60,027 bases of DNA from CAYQQR01 sp964420035 (GTDB lineage: Bacteria > Bacteroidota > Bacteroidia > Bacteroidales > SM23-62). The DNA is taken from the NCBI GenBank assembly GCA_964420035.1, contig CAYQQR010000023.1:1-60027 (forward strand). The letters run 5' to 3'. Below the pieces are notes generated by a model. The model ran no database searches. It was not told the DNA's origin and was given only the letters and a program-made list of their open reading frames with translations. Positions 23,918-32,422 of this stretch are shown in pieces. The position numbers were made by a program, and so were the translations under genes. Positions within the stretch are counted from its first letter, which is position 1; every line of letters starts with the position of its first letter.

Positions 23918-25038
23918 AAAACTGGCCTGCTTCTGTACGATATTCTTTCTTTATTTTATCCATTATCCTGACCCTTTATGCCTTGGTTGAGGCACGTATC
24001 TTTCTTTATCCTATTGCACTGGGGATACTGTTTGCTTATCTTTTATACCCCATTGCCAATTTCCTGGAACAGAATAATTTTCCAAGGATAGTGGCCAATT
24101 TGATCTCCATCATTTTGGGACTGGCCCTGGTGACCGGAGCTTTTTTCTTTATCTACAAACAGATCAGTGGTTTCCTAGAGGAATTCCCGGTATTTAAGGC
24201 CAAGGCCCTTGAAAATATCGATGTTCTGGAGACGCAGCTGGGGAAACTTTTCGGTGTAGAAGATTTCCGGTTGCTGGATTTTCTCAGACAACGGGTTGTC
24301 GGATTGTTTGAAGCAGGCAGTACTTTTTTAAACAAGGCTTTTCAAACCACTGCAGGTACGCTTTTCAGAATCTTGATGTTGCCTGTTTTCATTTTTTTGT
24401 TCCTGTATTACCGGACCAAATTCGCTTACTTCATCCTGAAACTGGTTCCCCATGAAAAACGTTTTCTCACGATAACCGTTCTGCGGGAAGTATCCCGTGT
24501 TACATCCCGGTACATGGGGGGTATGACCACCGTCGTGATAATCCTGTGCATTGTGAATTCCCTGGGATTTCTGCTGATCGGCCTTGATTTTGCCATCGTC
24601 CTGGGTGTTATCGCAGCCCTTTTCAACTTTATACCTTATTTTGGGACCGTTATCGGTTATTCAGTTCCCTTTGGCTTTGCACTGCTCACGGGCGATAACC
24701 TTTACCTTGCCTTACAGGTTGTAATTCAGTTTGTGCTTGTTCAATTTTCAGAAAATAATATCCTGACCCCCAACATTGTAGGAGGAAGCGTCAAACTCAA
24801 TCCATTTATCATTATTCTCGGCTTGATTGCCAGTGCATTGATCTGGGGGATTCCGGGTATGTTTATTGTCGTTCCTTTCCTTGCCGTTATGCGGATCATC
24901 GCTTCTCATGTGGACCATCTGCATCCCATTGCTTTTCTTTTGGGAACCGGGGGAACCAGGCGGCATGCCATCACCGGAGAAAATATCAAGCGTTTTATTA
25001 AAACCCTGAAGAACAAGATGAAGAATAAGCGAAATTAA
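23914..25038 (+). CDS. AI-2E family transporter
   Basis: 374 residues, about eight membrane segments, ATG overlapping the kinase stop (ATGA). Family marks include ALGILFAYLLYPIANFLEQN near the N-terminus, the central amphipathic region (~90-150) and the C-terminal block ALFNFIPYFGTVIGYSVPFG, QFSENNILTPNIVGGSVKLN, PFIIILGLIASALIWGIPGM. The family (PF01594, formerly UPF0118) includes putative autoinducer-2 exporters and Na+/H+ antiporters; the substrate here is unknown. Tight coupling to the kinase gene suggests joint function or regulation. Confidence 0.9.
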   Translation: MKNWPASVRYSFFILSIILTLYALVEARIFLYPIALGILFAYLLYPIANFLEQNNFPRIVANLISIILGLALVTGAFFFIYKQISGFLEEFPVFKAKALENIDVLETQLGKLFGVEDFRLLDFLRQRVVGLFEAGSTFLNKAFQTTAGTLFRILMLPVFIFLFLYYRTKFAYFILKLVPHEKRFLTITVLREVSRVTSRYMGGMTTVVIILCIVNSLGFLLIGLDFAIVLGVIAALFNFIPYFGTVIGYSVPFGFALLTGDNLYLALQVVIQFVLVQFSENNILTPNIVGGSVKLNPFIIILGLIASALIWGIPGMFIVVPFLAVMRIIASHVDHLHPIAFLLGTGGTRRHAITGENIKRFIKTLKNKMKNKRN

Positions 25039-25172
25039 AAGCATGAATGTTAACAATAATCTTAAAGCGCGAAAAAGAGAATTATGGATTTTACATAAAT
25101 TTAAAATTTTGATTTCATTTATATTAATCATTGTCAGTATCTTAGAACAAAACCATTAATTTTTCGATTTCA

Positions 25173-28100
25173 TTGGTTCTTTTTTTCTCTCATATAAGGC
25201 AATATATAAGCTTTTCGGTAATTGGTCTTTTCTGGCTGATGAACTGCCTGCCTGCCGTGTCCCAGGTAACCGAGATCACAGGGGTCATCAATGATTATGT
25301 TAGAATTACCGGTTGGTCCGATCTTGCAGGACGAAGCCGGGTGACGGTTACGGACAACAGTATTTTCAAGGAAAGGGACATTGTAATGTTCCTGGTGACG
25401 GAAGGGCTGGAGTTGGAACCCGATGGTTCTGCCGCCGATGCCCACAATGCAGGATACTATGCCATAATGGTCATCGATTCCCTAAAAGCGGGGAACCTGG
25501 TTGTTTTTACCACCACTTTGCCCGGTTACATCGATCCGCTCAACTCTTTTGAAAAAGCACAACTGATACGGATGCCCCATTATCAGGACGCCCGGATCAC
25601 CGGCACCCTCACCTGCGATTCTTATGACCCGGTAAGCGGTACGGGCGGTGTGCTGGCTTTCTTCGTGGATGATTCGCTGATCTTTAACGGAAAAATAGAT
25701 ATCACCGGTAAGGGTTTTCCGGGTGCCCCTTCTGAGAATAATGTCATTGCCTGTTCTACCACCGATCCATCCGGTTTCGATAAAAATTATTTTACTGCCT
25801 CGGCTACCGATTCGGCCGCGTTAAAGGGTAAAGGGCCCATTCGTAATGATTTCAGCCTGGTCCGCGGCAAAGGTCCATTGAATTCCGGTGGCGGGGGCGG
25901 CAATGGCAAATATTCCGGAGGCGGAGGTGGTGGAAATTTCAGTGTTGGTGGTCCCGGCGGCTATGAATCGGATCTATGCGGAACAAATAATGAGATGGGC
26001 GGAGCAGGGGGTATTTCCCTGCTGGATTATTATCCTTCCTACCCGGGTGATTTAAGGAGGCTTTTTCTCGGCGGAGGGGGTGGTGCCGGTTCCGGGGATG
26101 CTACCCGGCAGGCCAGTTCCGGGGGAACCGGCGGAGGGATCTTGTTTTTTTATACAACCTATATTCATGTTGAAGCTGATGATACCATACGAACCAACGG
26201 GGAATCAATCGGATTCAGTGTTACAGGGGGTGCCGGGGGAGGTGGAGCAGGGGGGGTGATTTTATTTGAGATAGGTCAGGACCTGTATGAAGGTGGAAAT
26301 AGAATGGTTCTCGAGGCCATTGGGGGAAAAGGAGGGAATACCAATCATCCTGTGAATAAGTCTGGACCCGGTGGATATGGTGGAAATGGTGTTGTGTATA
26401 ACAATAAATTTCCACTCATAGGTTTGCCCAAGGGATTTGTAAAAAGTGGTGCAAGACCCGATTCATCTGTCTGGGAGCCGGGCAGTGATTTCTACGGTAC
26501 AAATAATAACCGCCTGGCCACCGGAGGTGTTCTGAAGATCGATGAAGAGGACGGAATACGATACCAGGGTTTGTTCTTTAATTTCGTACCGGACGGACAA
26601 CTGATCTGTGAAGGAACCCAACCGGCTGTTCTGGATGCTTCTTCACCAAAGAATCTTCCCGGTGCAGCCGGTTTTCAATGGGAGGTCAGTATTGATTCTA
26701 CAAATTGGTACCCTGCACCGGGTGTTGCCGATCAGGAAGACTATCAGCCCCCGGTATTGACCAAGGACAGTTCGGAATATTTTCTATTTAGAAGGATTGT
26801 AAGCAGTTTTTCTCTTACCGATGTCAGCCTTGCCACAAAAATAGATATACTGGATTCCATAACCGGTAACATGATCGGTGATGTCGATACGGTTTGTTTC
26901 GGGGCCGACGGACCGGTTCTCAACACCAAAAACAGTGTAAGCGGGGGTGATTATACCAACTATGGCTGGCAGTGGGAATCAAGCCCGGATCAAAGCAGTT
27001 GGGATGAAGAGGGTACCAGCGAATCCTTTCAGCCGTTTGCACTGACCGATACCACCTATTTCAGGAGGATCGTTTTTTCAAGTGTGTGTGTGGACACCAG
27101 CAACAGGATTCCCATCAAGGTGCTGAACCCCATAAACAATACCCTTCAGACGGTGCAGGATACCACCTGCTCCGACCTGGCACCGGATCCCATTTTGGGT
27201 AATCCGGCCAGCGGCGGTCAACCCGGCAGTATGAACTACGTCTGGCAACGCTATGATCCCGATCTGGACCAATGGGATACCCTTACAGGAGCCACGGGCA
27301 TAGATCATGCTCCCGGGATTTTGTTGGACCCGGCTTACTGGAACGAGGGGGCCGCGGTAGACTTCAGGAGGATAGCCTATTCACCCGCTTATAAATTGAT
27401 CTGTGTTGACAGCAGTGCCCGGGCGACTATCGTATCCCTGCCGTTAATACAGAACAACACTTTATTCGATTCGGTAGCCTGCTTTGAAACCGCCGATACC
27501 GTTGAAGCTTCGATTCCCGGGGATGGCCCGGATGATCTGCAGGGGGGGCGGGGTGATTATACCTATCTTTGGGAACAGAGCAGTGACGGGGTGAACTGGA
27601 GTACCGCAACACCCGGGCCGGCAAACAATGCCAGCTATATCCATCCACCGCTTTCCGAAGATACCTATTTCAGAAGACTGGTTAACTCAGGGGCTTGCAC
27701 CGATCAAAGCGACAGCGTATTATTGACCCTGTATCCCTTACCTGCCGGGAGAATACAGGATATCAGGGAAGGATTTTGCTATGTTCCTACTGCAGGAGGA
27801 TTTACAGACAGTACCGGTAATAGCGCTACACCAGCTTTTCAGGTTTACCTGACTTCACCCAGTCCTGTCAGGGATTATGTTTTAAGATATACAGACGGCA
27901 ATGATGAATTCACACTCAATGCAGATTCCGATACATTAAATATAGAGCTTACGGGCAGCACTGAAAACCAGTCCACCGTAACCTACTGGTTAACCTACCT
28001 GGAGGACCGCTACGGATGTGAGGCCACCTCACTGGAAGGATCGGCTGTATTCGATTATTACAAAAAGCCGGATAGCCGCGTGGTTGAGGAGAACCTGGAA

Positions 28101-28958
28101 GTCTGTGGGGACGAAGTTACCATCCAGGCATATCCGGATGTGGGTACACCCCTTTGGATAAGGGATTCTGTATTCGGTGCGGGGAACAGCGATCATCCGA
28201 TGAACATTTTGAGTCCCTCCTCCAGCACTACCGATGTGGTTTTTGATTACCAGGATGAATTCAGGCTCGGGGGCCGCTTTATCTGGACCGAGACCAACTG
28301 GCTGGAATGTTCCGACAGCGATACGGTGGAAGTTCTTTTCTATAAGCCTCCGCCCGAACCCCGGACCGTGCCCGATGTTAGTCTCTTCTTTGCAACAAGG
28401 CATACCCTTACTGCTGATCCGGTACCCTTCGGCCAGGGAAGGTGGTACCTGGAAGAAAGCCTGTCGAGCGGGGAGATCAAAAACATCGAACAGGCCGACA
28501 GCAACATCGCGGTGGTTAACTTCAATGAAGACAATCTTAAACGGCGTCAGGAGTTTTACCTGATATGGGAACTGAGTCATGGCATTTGCCCTGTAAAAAC
28601 AGATACCTTGATCATTACAAGAACCGACCTGGGTCTTTACCAGGGTTTTTCACCGAACGGGGATGGGCTGAATGAATACTTCGTCATCGACGGTCTGGAA
28701 TTTGCGGATCAATGGGAATTGGTTATTTATTCCCACTATGGTAATGAGATCTTCCGTTTGAACGAATCTGAACATGATGATTACGCTTCCGGCTTAAATA
28801 ACTGCGCACCAGGGGTTTATTGCCTTTGGGATGGCCTGATCGATGGGATTGGTGCCCCGGAGGAAGGAACCTACTATTATACCCTTACGGTTAAAGTGTC
28901 GGGATTAAGTTATTTTTATAAGGGATTTTTCGTCATACAGTTGCACGAACAATTTTGA
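25173..28958 (+). CDS. large T9SS type B surface protein with glycine-rich and Ig-like regions
   Basis: 1,261 residues from a TTG at 25173 that gives a good signal peptide (SFSVIGLFWLMNCLPAVSQ). Residues ~215-405 are glycine-rich (GGGGGNGKYSGGGGGGNF, GGAGGGGAGG). Residues ~470-850 hold about four related Ig-like units with the recurring pattern W-x-x-S-x-D ... W ... TYFRR-I/L-V. A C-terminal gliding-motility-associated (CHU_C, type B) sorting domain begins near 1165 (YQGFSPNGDGLNEYFVIDGL) and ends GTYYYTLTVKVSGLSYFYKG. It is therefore exported by T9SS. The role may be adhesin-like (inference). It overlaps the PorP/SprF gene by 4 bp, the usual type B cargo arrangement. Confidence 0.88.
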   Translation: MVLFFSHIRQYISFSVIGLFWLMNCLPAVSQVTEITGVINDYVRITGWSDLAGRSRVTVTDNSIFKERDIVMFLVTEGLELEPDGSAADAHNAGYYAIMVIDSLKAGNLVVFTTTLPGYIDPLNSFEKAQLIRMPHYQDARITGTLTCDSYDPVSGTGGVLAFFVDDSLIFNGKIDITGKGFPGAPSENNVIACSTTDPSGFDKNYFTASATDSAALKGKGPIRNDFSLVRGKGPLNSGGGGGNGKYSGGGGGGNFSVGGPGGYESDLCGTNNEMGGAGGISLLDYYPSYPGDLRRLFLGGGGGAGSGDATRQASSGGTGGGILFFYTTYIHVEADDTIRTNGESIGFSVTGGAGGGGAGGVILFEIGQDLYEGGNRMVLEAIGGKGGNTNHPVNKSGPGGYGGNGVVYNNKFPLIGLPKGFVKSGARPDSSVWEPGSDFYGTNNNRLATGGVLKIDEEDGIRYQGLFFNFVPDGQLICEGTQPAVLDASSPKNLPGAAGFQWEVSIDSTNWYPAPGVADQEDYQPPVLTKDSSEYFLFRRIVSSFSLTDVSLATKIDILDSITGNMIGDVDTVCFGADGPVLNTKNSVSGGDYTNYGWQWESSPDQSSWDEEGTSESFQPFALTDTTYFRRIVFSSVCVDTSNRIPIKVLNPINNTLQTVQDTTCSDLAPDPILGNPASGGQPGSMNYVWQRYDPDLDQWDTLTGATGIDHAPGILLDPAYWNEGAAVDFRRIAYSPAYKLICVDSSARATIVSLPLIQNNTLFDSVACFETADTVEASIPGDGPDDLQGGRGDYTYLWEQSSDGVNWSTATPGPANNASYIHPPLSEDTYFRRLVNSGACTDQSDSVLLTLYPLPAGRIQDIREGFCYVPTAGGFTDSTGNSATPAFQVYLTSPSPVRDYVLRYTDGNDEFTLNADSDTLNIELTGSTENQSTVTYWLTYLEDRYGCEATSLEGSAVFDYYKKPDSRVVEENLEVCGDEVTIQAYPDVGTPLWIRDSVFGAGNSDHPMNILSPSSSTTDVVFDYQDEFRLGGRFIWTETNWLECSDSDTVEVLFYKPPPEPRTVPDVSLFFATRHTLTADPVPFGQGRWYLEESLSSGEIKNIEQADSNIAVVNFNEDNLKRRQEFYLIWELSHGICPVKTDTLIITRTDLGLYQGFSPNGDGLNEYFVIDGLEFADQWELVIYSHYGNEIFRLNESEHDDYASGLNNCAPGVYCLWDGLIDGIGAPEEGTYYYTLTVKVSGLSYFYKGFFVIQLHEQF

Positions 28959-29869
28959 AAAAGATCCTGTACATATCCCTTTGCATGTTCATGCCTGTTT
29001 TTGTAAGTGGGCAGAGTGGGGATGATTTCATTCCCATCAACCAGTATTTGTTAAACGGACTGGCGATTAATCCTGCCTACGCGGGAAGCCGGGATGCCCT
29101 CTCAGCCACCCTTCTGTATAAGAACAAATGGGTCAATTTTCCCGGGAGCAGTGAAATACAAGCCTTCACCTCCCATTTTCCGCTGAAGAAGAAAAAGATT
29201 GCCATGGGCGTATCGGTGGATAATGAATCATGGGGATTCACCAACAAAACGAATGCTTATGCCTATTATGCGCGTTATTTCCAATTTTGGAGGGGGAATA
29301 TATCCCTGGGTTTGCGGGCGGGAATGAATTTTCACAACGAAAAAAATTCAGAAGCACGTTTACGGGATGAGGGTGATCCCAGTTTCTTCAATGATTCCTG
29401 GAACTATCCGGGATTTGGGGCGGGTTTTTATTATTATGACGACCGGTTTTATTTTGGTGCTGCCGTACCTTACTTTATCAATGCTTCTGAAAAGTCCAGG
29501 GACCTCGTGTTCGATCCTAATAATTATCATTTTCTAATTTCTACAGGCTATTTGATTCGGGTCAGTGAAGTACTAAAATTCAAACCCAATGTCCTGGTGG
29601 ATTATTTGATCGACCGTCCCGTCAATTATAACCTGGCCCTGAATATCATTCTTTTGAAAGATAACCTGCTCTGGCTGGGTGGGATGTATAAATCTTCCAA
29701 AGAGCTGGTGGCTATGGTCGATTTGCAGATTGGCAAGCAATTGAGGTTGGGCTATGCTTATGATTATGCCCTTACCGATTTGAATAATTTTCAAAACGGC
29801 ACCCATGAAATCGTACTGCGCTATGAATTTGTTTATAATGTAAAAGCATTTACACCCGGTTTCTTTTAA
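28955..29869 (+). CDS. PorP/SprF family T9SS outer-membrane protein
   Basis: 304 residues from a TTG inside the preceding stop (TTTTGA). Signal peptide MKKILYISLCMFMPVFVSGQ. The family opening INQYLLNGLAINPAYAGSRD is followed by a barrel-like body and an end in EIVLRYEFVYNVKAFTPGFF. PorP/SprF proteins are outer-membrane partners that attach specific type B cargo to the T9SS. The four-base overlap with the cargo gene supports a dedicated pair. The next gene begins at the base after its stop. Confidence 0.93.
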   Translation: MKKILYISLCMFMPVFVSGQSGDDFIPINQYLLNGLAINPAYAGSRDALSATLLYKNKWVNFPGSSEIQAFTSHFPLKKKKIAMGVSVDNESWGFTNKTNAYAYYARYFQFWRGNISLGLRAGMNFHNEKNSEARLRDEGDPSFFNDSWNYPGFGAGFYYYDDRFYFGAAVPYFINASEKSRDLVFDPNNYHFLISTGYLIRVSEVLKFKPNVLVDYLIDRPVNYNLALNIILLKDNLLWLGGMYKSSKELVAMVDLQIGKQLRLGYAYDYALTDLNNFQNGTHEIVLRYEFVYNVKAFTPGFF

Positions 29870-31285
29870 ATGGCTTTGAAGCGAACCCTACATATAGTCT
29901 TGGCCTTTTTTGGGTGCAGTTACCTCGTTGTGGCCCAATTACCCTACAATTTGGAACGGATGCCCTTTAATTCCAATATTTATGATGATTTCACCCCTGT
30001 GCCATTTGAAGATGGGATGCTCTTTACCTCCAACCGGCCCATCGATTTCTTCAAATATAGCGGGTCTGACGGTATGCCCCCCTATGACATTTTCTATGTT
30101 GAAAAGGTGGACGGTAAATGGTCTGCCGCCCGGGTTTATCCTAGAGAGTTGAGATCCATATACTATGAAGGTTATCCCTCTTTGACAGAAGACGGGCAAA
30201 TGATGTATTTTTCAAGAAGTTATTATACAAACAAGAAGGAAGCAACCAGCGCGGACCGGAACAACCAGGGCATTTTTATCACTGAAAGGCAGGATAACAA
30301 ATGGCAGGAGCCGGTTCCCTTCGAACATAATAAGCCCGAATACAACCTGTTGCACCCTTCCGTTAGCCCGGATGGCAAGATGCTGTTCTTCTCGTCGGAT
30401 ATGCCGGACGGACAAGGCAGGTTCGACCTGTACTATTGTATCAAAAGGGGGAACAGCTGGTCGGAACCCAAGAATATGGGTGCCTTGATTAACGATAGAA
30501 GGGACGAGATATTTCCCTTTGCACATCCAAGCGGACGGGTGTATTATTCATCGAGTAAACCAGGAATACGAGACGGATTTGAACTGTACTATACGGAATA
30601 TTTTAACGGAACCTGGGCTGAGCCGGTTCGGCTAAAAGAGCCTTTCAATTCCCGTTATAATGATTATTGCTTTTTTGGGGACGAAGAACTGAAAGAAGGA
30701 TATATTGCTTCCGACCGCAACCGGGGTTCGGTAGATATTTACTATTTTAAGTTCGACTATCCCGAATTCGATACCTGCAAAACCTGGGAAGAGAATTCCT
30801 ATTGTTACCGCTTCTTTGAAAAGGGCACCATGATCCTCGATACCACCATGTTCCAGTATGTCTGGGATTTGGGAGACGGAACCCGCATCAGGGGCGTTAC
30901 CGCAGAACATTGCTTTGAAGATACAGGTAAGTATACCGTCAGCCTGGATGTCATCGATGTACTTACCGGGGATGTACTGTTCAACCAGGCCAGCTACCAG
31001 CTCAATGTAGAAAACATTGAACAGCCTTATATCGAGATACCCGATACTGTAAGGGTTTTCCAGGATTTCACGGTAAGTGGGCTCAGGACGGAGGTTGAGT
31101 TCACTGTTGAAAATTACTTCTGGGACCTGGGAGATCTGGACCTGGAAGTTGCGCCCGAGTTTACCAAGCGGTATGCAGAACCGGGCACCTACATCATCCG
31201 CCTGGGAGTAACCGGTCAAGGTCAGGATGATGAAGAACAGAAAGCTTGTTCTTACAGAAATATCGTGGTTTTACCTTCACAGTAA
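29870..31285 (+). CDS. secreted PD40 beta-propeller protein with two PKD domains
   Basis: 471 residues, signal peptide MALKRTLHIVLAFFGCSYLVVAQ. Residues ~25-300 hold PD40/WD40-like strands (YPSLTEDGQMMYFSR, HPSVSPDGKMLFFSSDMPDG, FPFAHPSGRVYYSSSKPG). Two PKD-like domains follow (~305-385, YVWDLGDGTRIRG; ~395-465, YFWDLGDLDLEV). The N-terminal part resembles the propeller of the T9SS component PorE/SprE-like proteins, but there is no C-terminal OmpA domain and no sorting domain. It abuts PorP/SprF without a gap, so it is probably translated with it and acts at the outer membrane in the same machine. Role inferred. Confidence 0.85.
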   Translation: MALKRTLHIVLAFFGCSYLVVAQLPYNLERMPFNSNIYDDFTPVPFEDGMLFTSNRPIDFFKYSGSDGMPPYDIFYVEKVDGKWSAARVYPRELRSIYYEGYPSLTEDGQMMYFSRSYYTNKKEATSADRNNQGIFITERQDNKWQEPVPFEHNKPEYNLLHPSVSPDGKMLFFSSDMPDGQGRFDLYYCIKRGNSWSEPKNMGALINDRRDEIFPFAHPSGRVYYSSSKPGIRDGFELYYTEYFNGTWAEPVRLKEPFNSRYNDYCFFGDEELKEGYIASDRNRGSVDIYYFKFDYPEFDTCKTWEENSYCYRFFEKGTMILDTTMFQYVWDLGDGTRIRGVTAEHCFEDTGKYTVSLDVIDVLTGDVLFNQASYQLNVENIEQPYIEIPDTVRVFQDFTVSGLRTEVEFTVENYFWDLGDLDLEVAPEFTKRYAEPGTYIIRLGVTGQGQDDEEQKACSYRNIVVLPSQ

Positions 31286-31436
31286 AGGACCAGCGATCTT
31301 CCCTGAACTGTATTTGTCTTCATAATATCCTGACGATCAGGTGGTTTAGTAAATTCTTTTTCTTTAGCACGAAATTTGTATTATTTTAGCTGGAATTAGA
31401 TTCAGCCCTTGTGCTGAAGGTTGTATCATCAAAGAT

Positions 31437-32408
31437 ATGAAGCGTCTCACAGCAATATTATCAATGGCCCTCTGCTCCACTCTGCACTTGCTGGCACAAC
31501 CCGTACCTGCAGCGGATGAGAACATTCCATATTTGATGACTTTTGGTCCTGAAGCCGAAACCTCCTGGGGGGACGATGACTTTTCTCAAAGCTTCTTTTT
31601 CAAGATACCCGCTGAATATACCGGTCAGGTATTCATCCGGGTCTACGATCCGGATACCGGGGGTGCCGTGGATGAGATCAACGGTTTCTGGGATACCCGT
31701 ACCCGGTTCCGTATTTTTGGCGGAGCTGGTTGCTGGTCGGAATCAGATGCCCAGGAGACTGAACCCATTGGTAACTATGATTCCGGTACCCTACTGGCCA
31801 CAAAAACCTTCGGTGAGGATCCACGGTACGATGAGCAATGGTATACCTTTGGTCCTTTCAATCCAACCGAAGGGGAATGGTCGGAAAGGTTCCAGGGCTA
31901 TATCCTGAAAATCATAGCAGACGGGTTATCTGGGGATGACGGTAATCTGTATCGCTATTACCTTAGTACCGAACCCAATGAAAATAAAAACATTGAGGGA
32001 GCCAATGCTTTTGCCTATGAATATTCCTTCAGAATGCATAATAATGCCGAAGAAGTTTCCCATATCTATCCCTATGTGGATGACCGGACCATTTCGGTCA
32101 AGCTATCCAACTTCGACTGGGACAACGATGGTGTAATTCGCATTGTATCAGTGGCCCGGAAAGGACAACCCATTCCGGTATCCGGGGAAGACGTTTGGAC
32201 CGAGCATGAATTCAAAATATTCGATGAAGAAAAAAACTCTTCTTTGGACTTGCAGTTTATCAAACGTCAGTCTCCAGTGGTCAGAAACAACAATGTAGTT
32301 GTGAATGTACGGAACCAATACAATGAATTATTGCCGTTTTTTGTCATCCCAATTGGTGGGGTTCCCGAATATAAATACGATATTGGTACTGAAAAAATCG
32401 ATAAATAG
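31437..32408 (+). CDS. secreted protein of unknown function
   Basis: 323 residues with a signal peptide (MKRLTAILSMALCSTLHLLA). No family recognised. Aromatic and acidic, likely all-beta; two regions look like tandem beta-sandwich domains (~30-165, with SQSFFFKIPAEYTGQVFIRV, and ~175-300, with TISVKLSNFDWDNDGVIRIV). No sorting domain, lipobox or membrane segment. It starts 151 bp after the PD40-PKD gene and ends 14 bp before the SpoIIE gene, so it sits between T9SS-associated genes and a regulator and may belong to the same unit. Confidence 0.75.
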   Translation: MKRLTAILSMALCSTLHLLAQPVPAADENIPYLMTFGPEAETSWGDDDFSQSFFFKIPAEYTGQVFIRVYDPDTGGAVDEINGFWDTRTRFRIFGGAGCWSESDAQETEPIGNYDSGTLLATKTFGEDPRYDEQWYTFGPFNPTEGEWSERFQGYILKIIADGLSGDDGNLYRYYLSTEPNENKNIEGANAFAYEYSFRMHNNAEEVSHIYPYVDDRTISVKLSNFDWDNDGVIRIVSVARKGQPIPVSGEDVWTEHEFKIFDEEKNSSLDLQFIKRQSPVVRNNNVVVNVRNQYNELLPFFVIPIGGVPEYKYDIGTEKIDK

Positions 32409-32422
32409 CAGCTTCATCCGGA

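Noticed and set aside
31329..31341. CCTGA-CGA-TCAGG palindrome after the PD40-PKD gene as terminator
   Set aside because: Stem is only five pairs and no T run follows; too weak to call.
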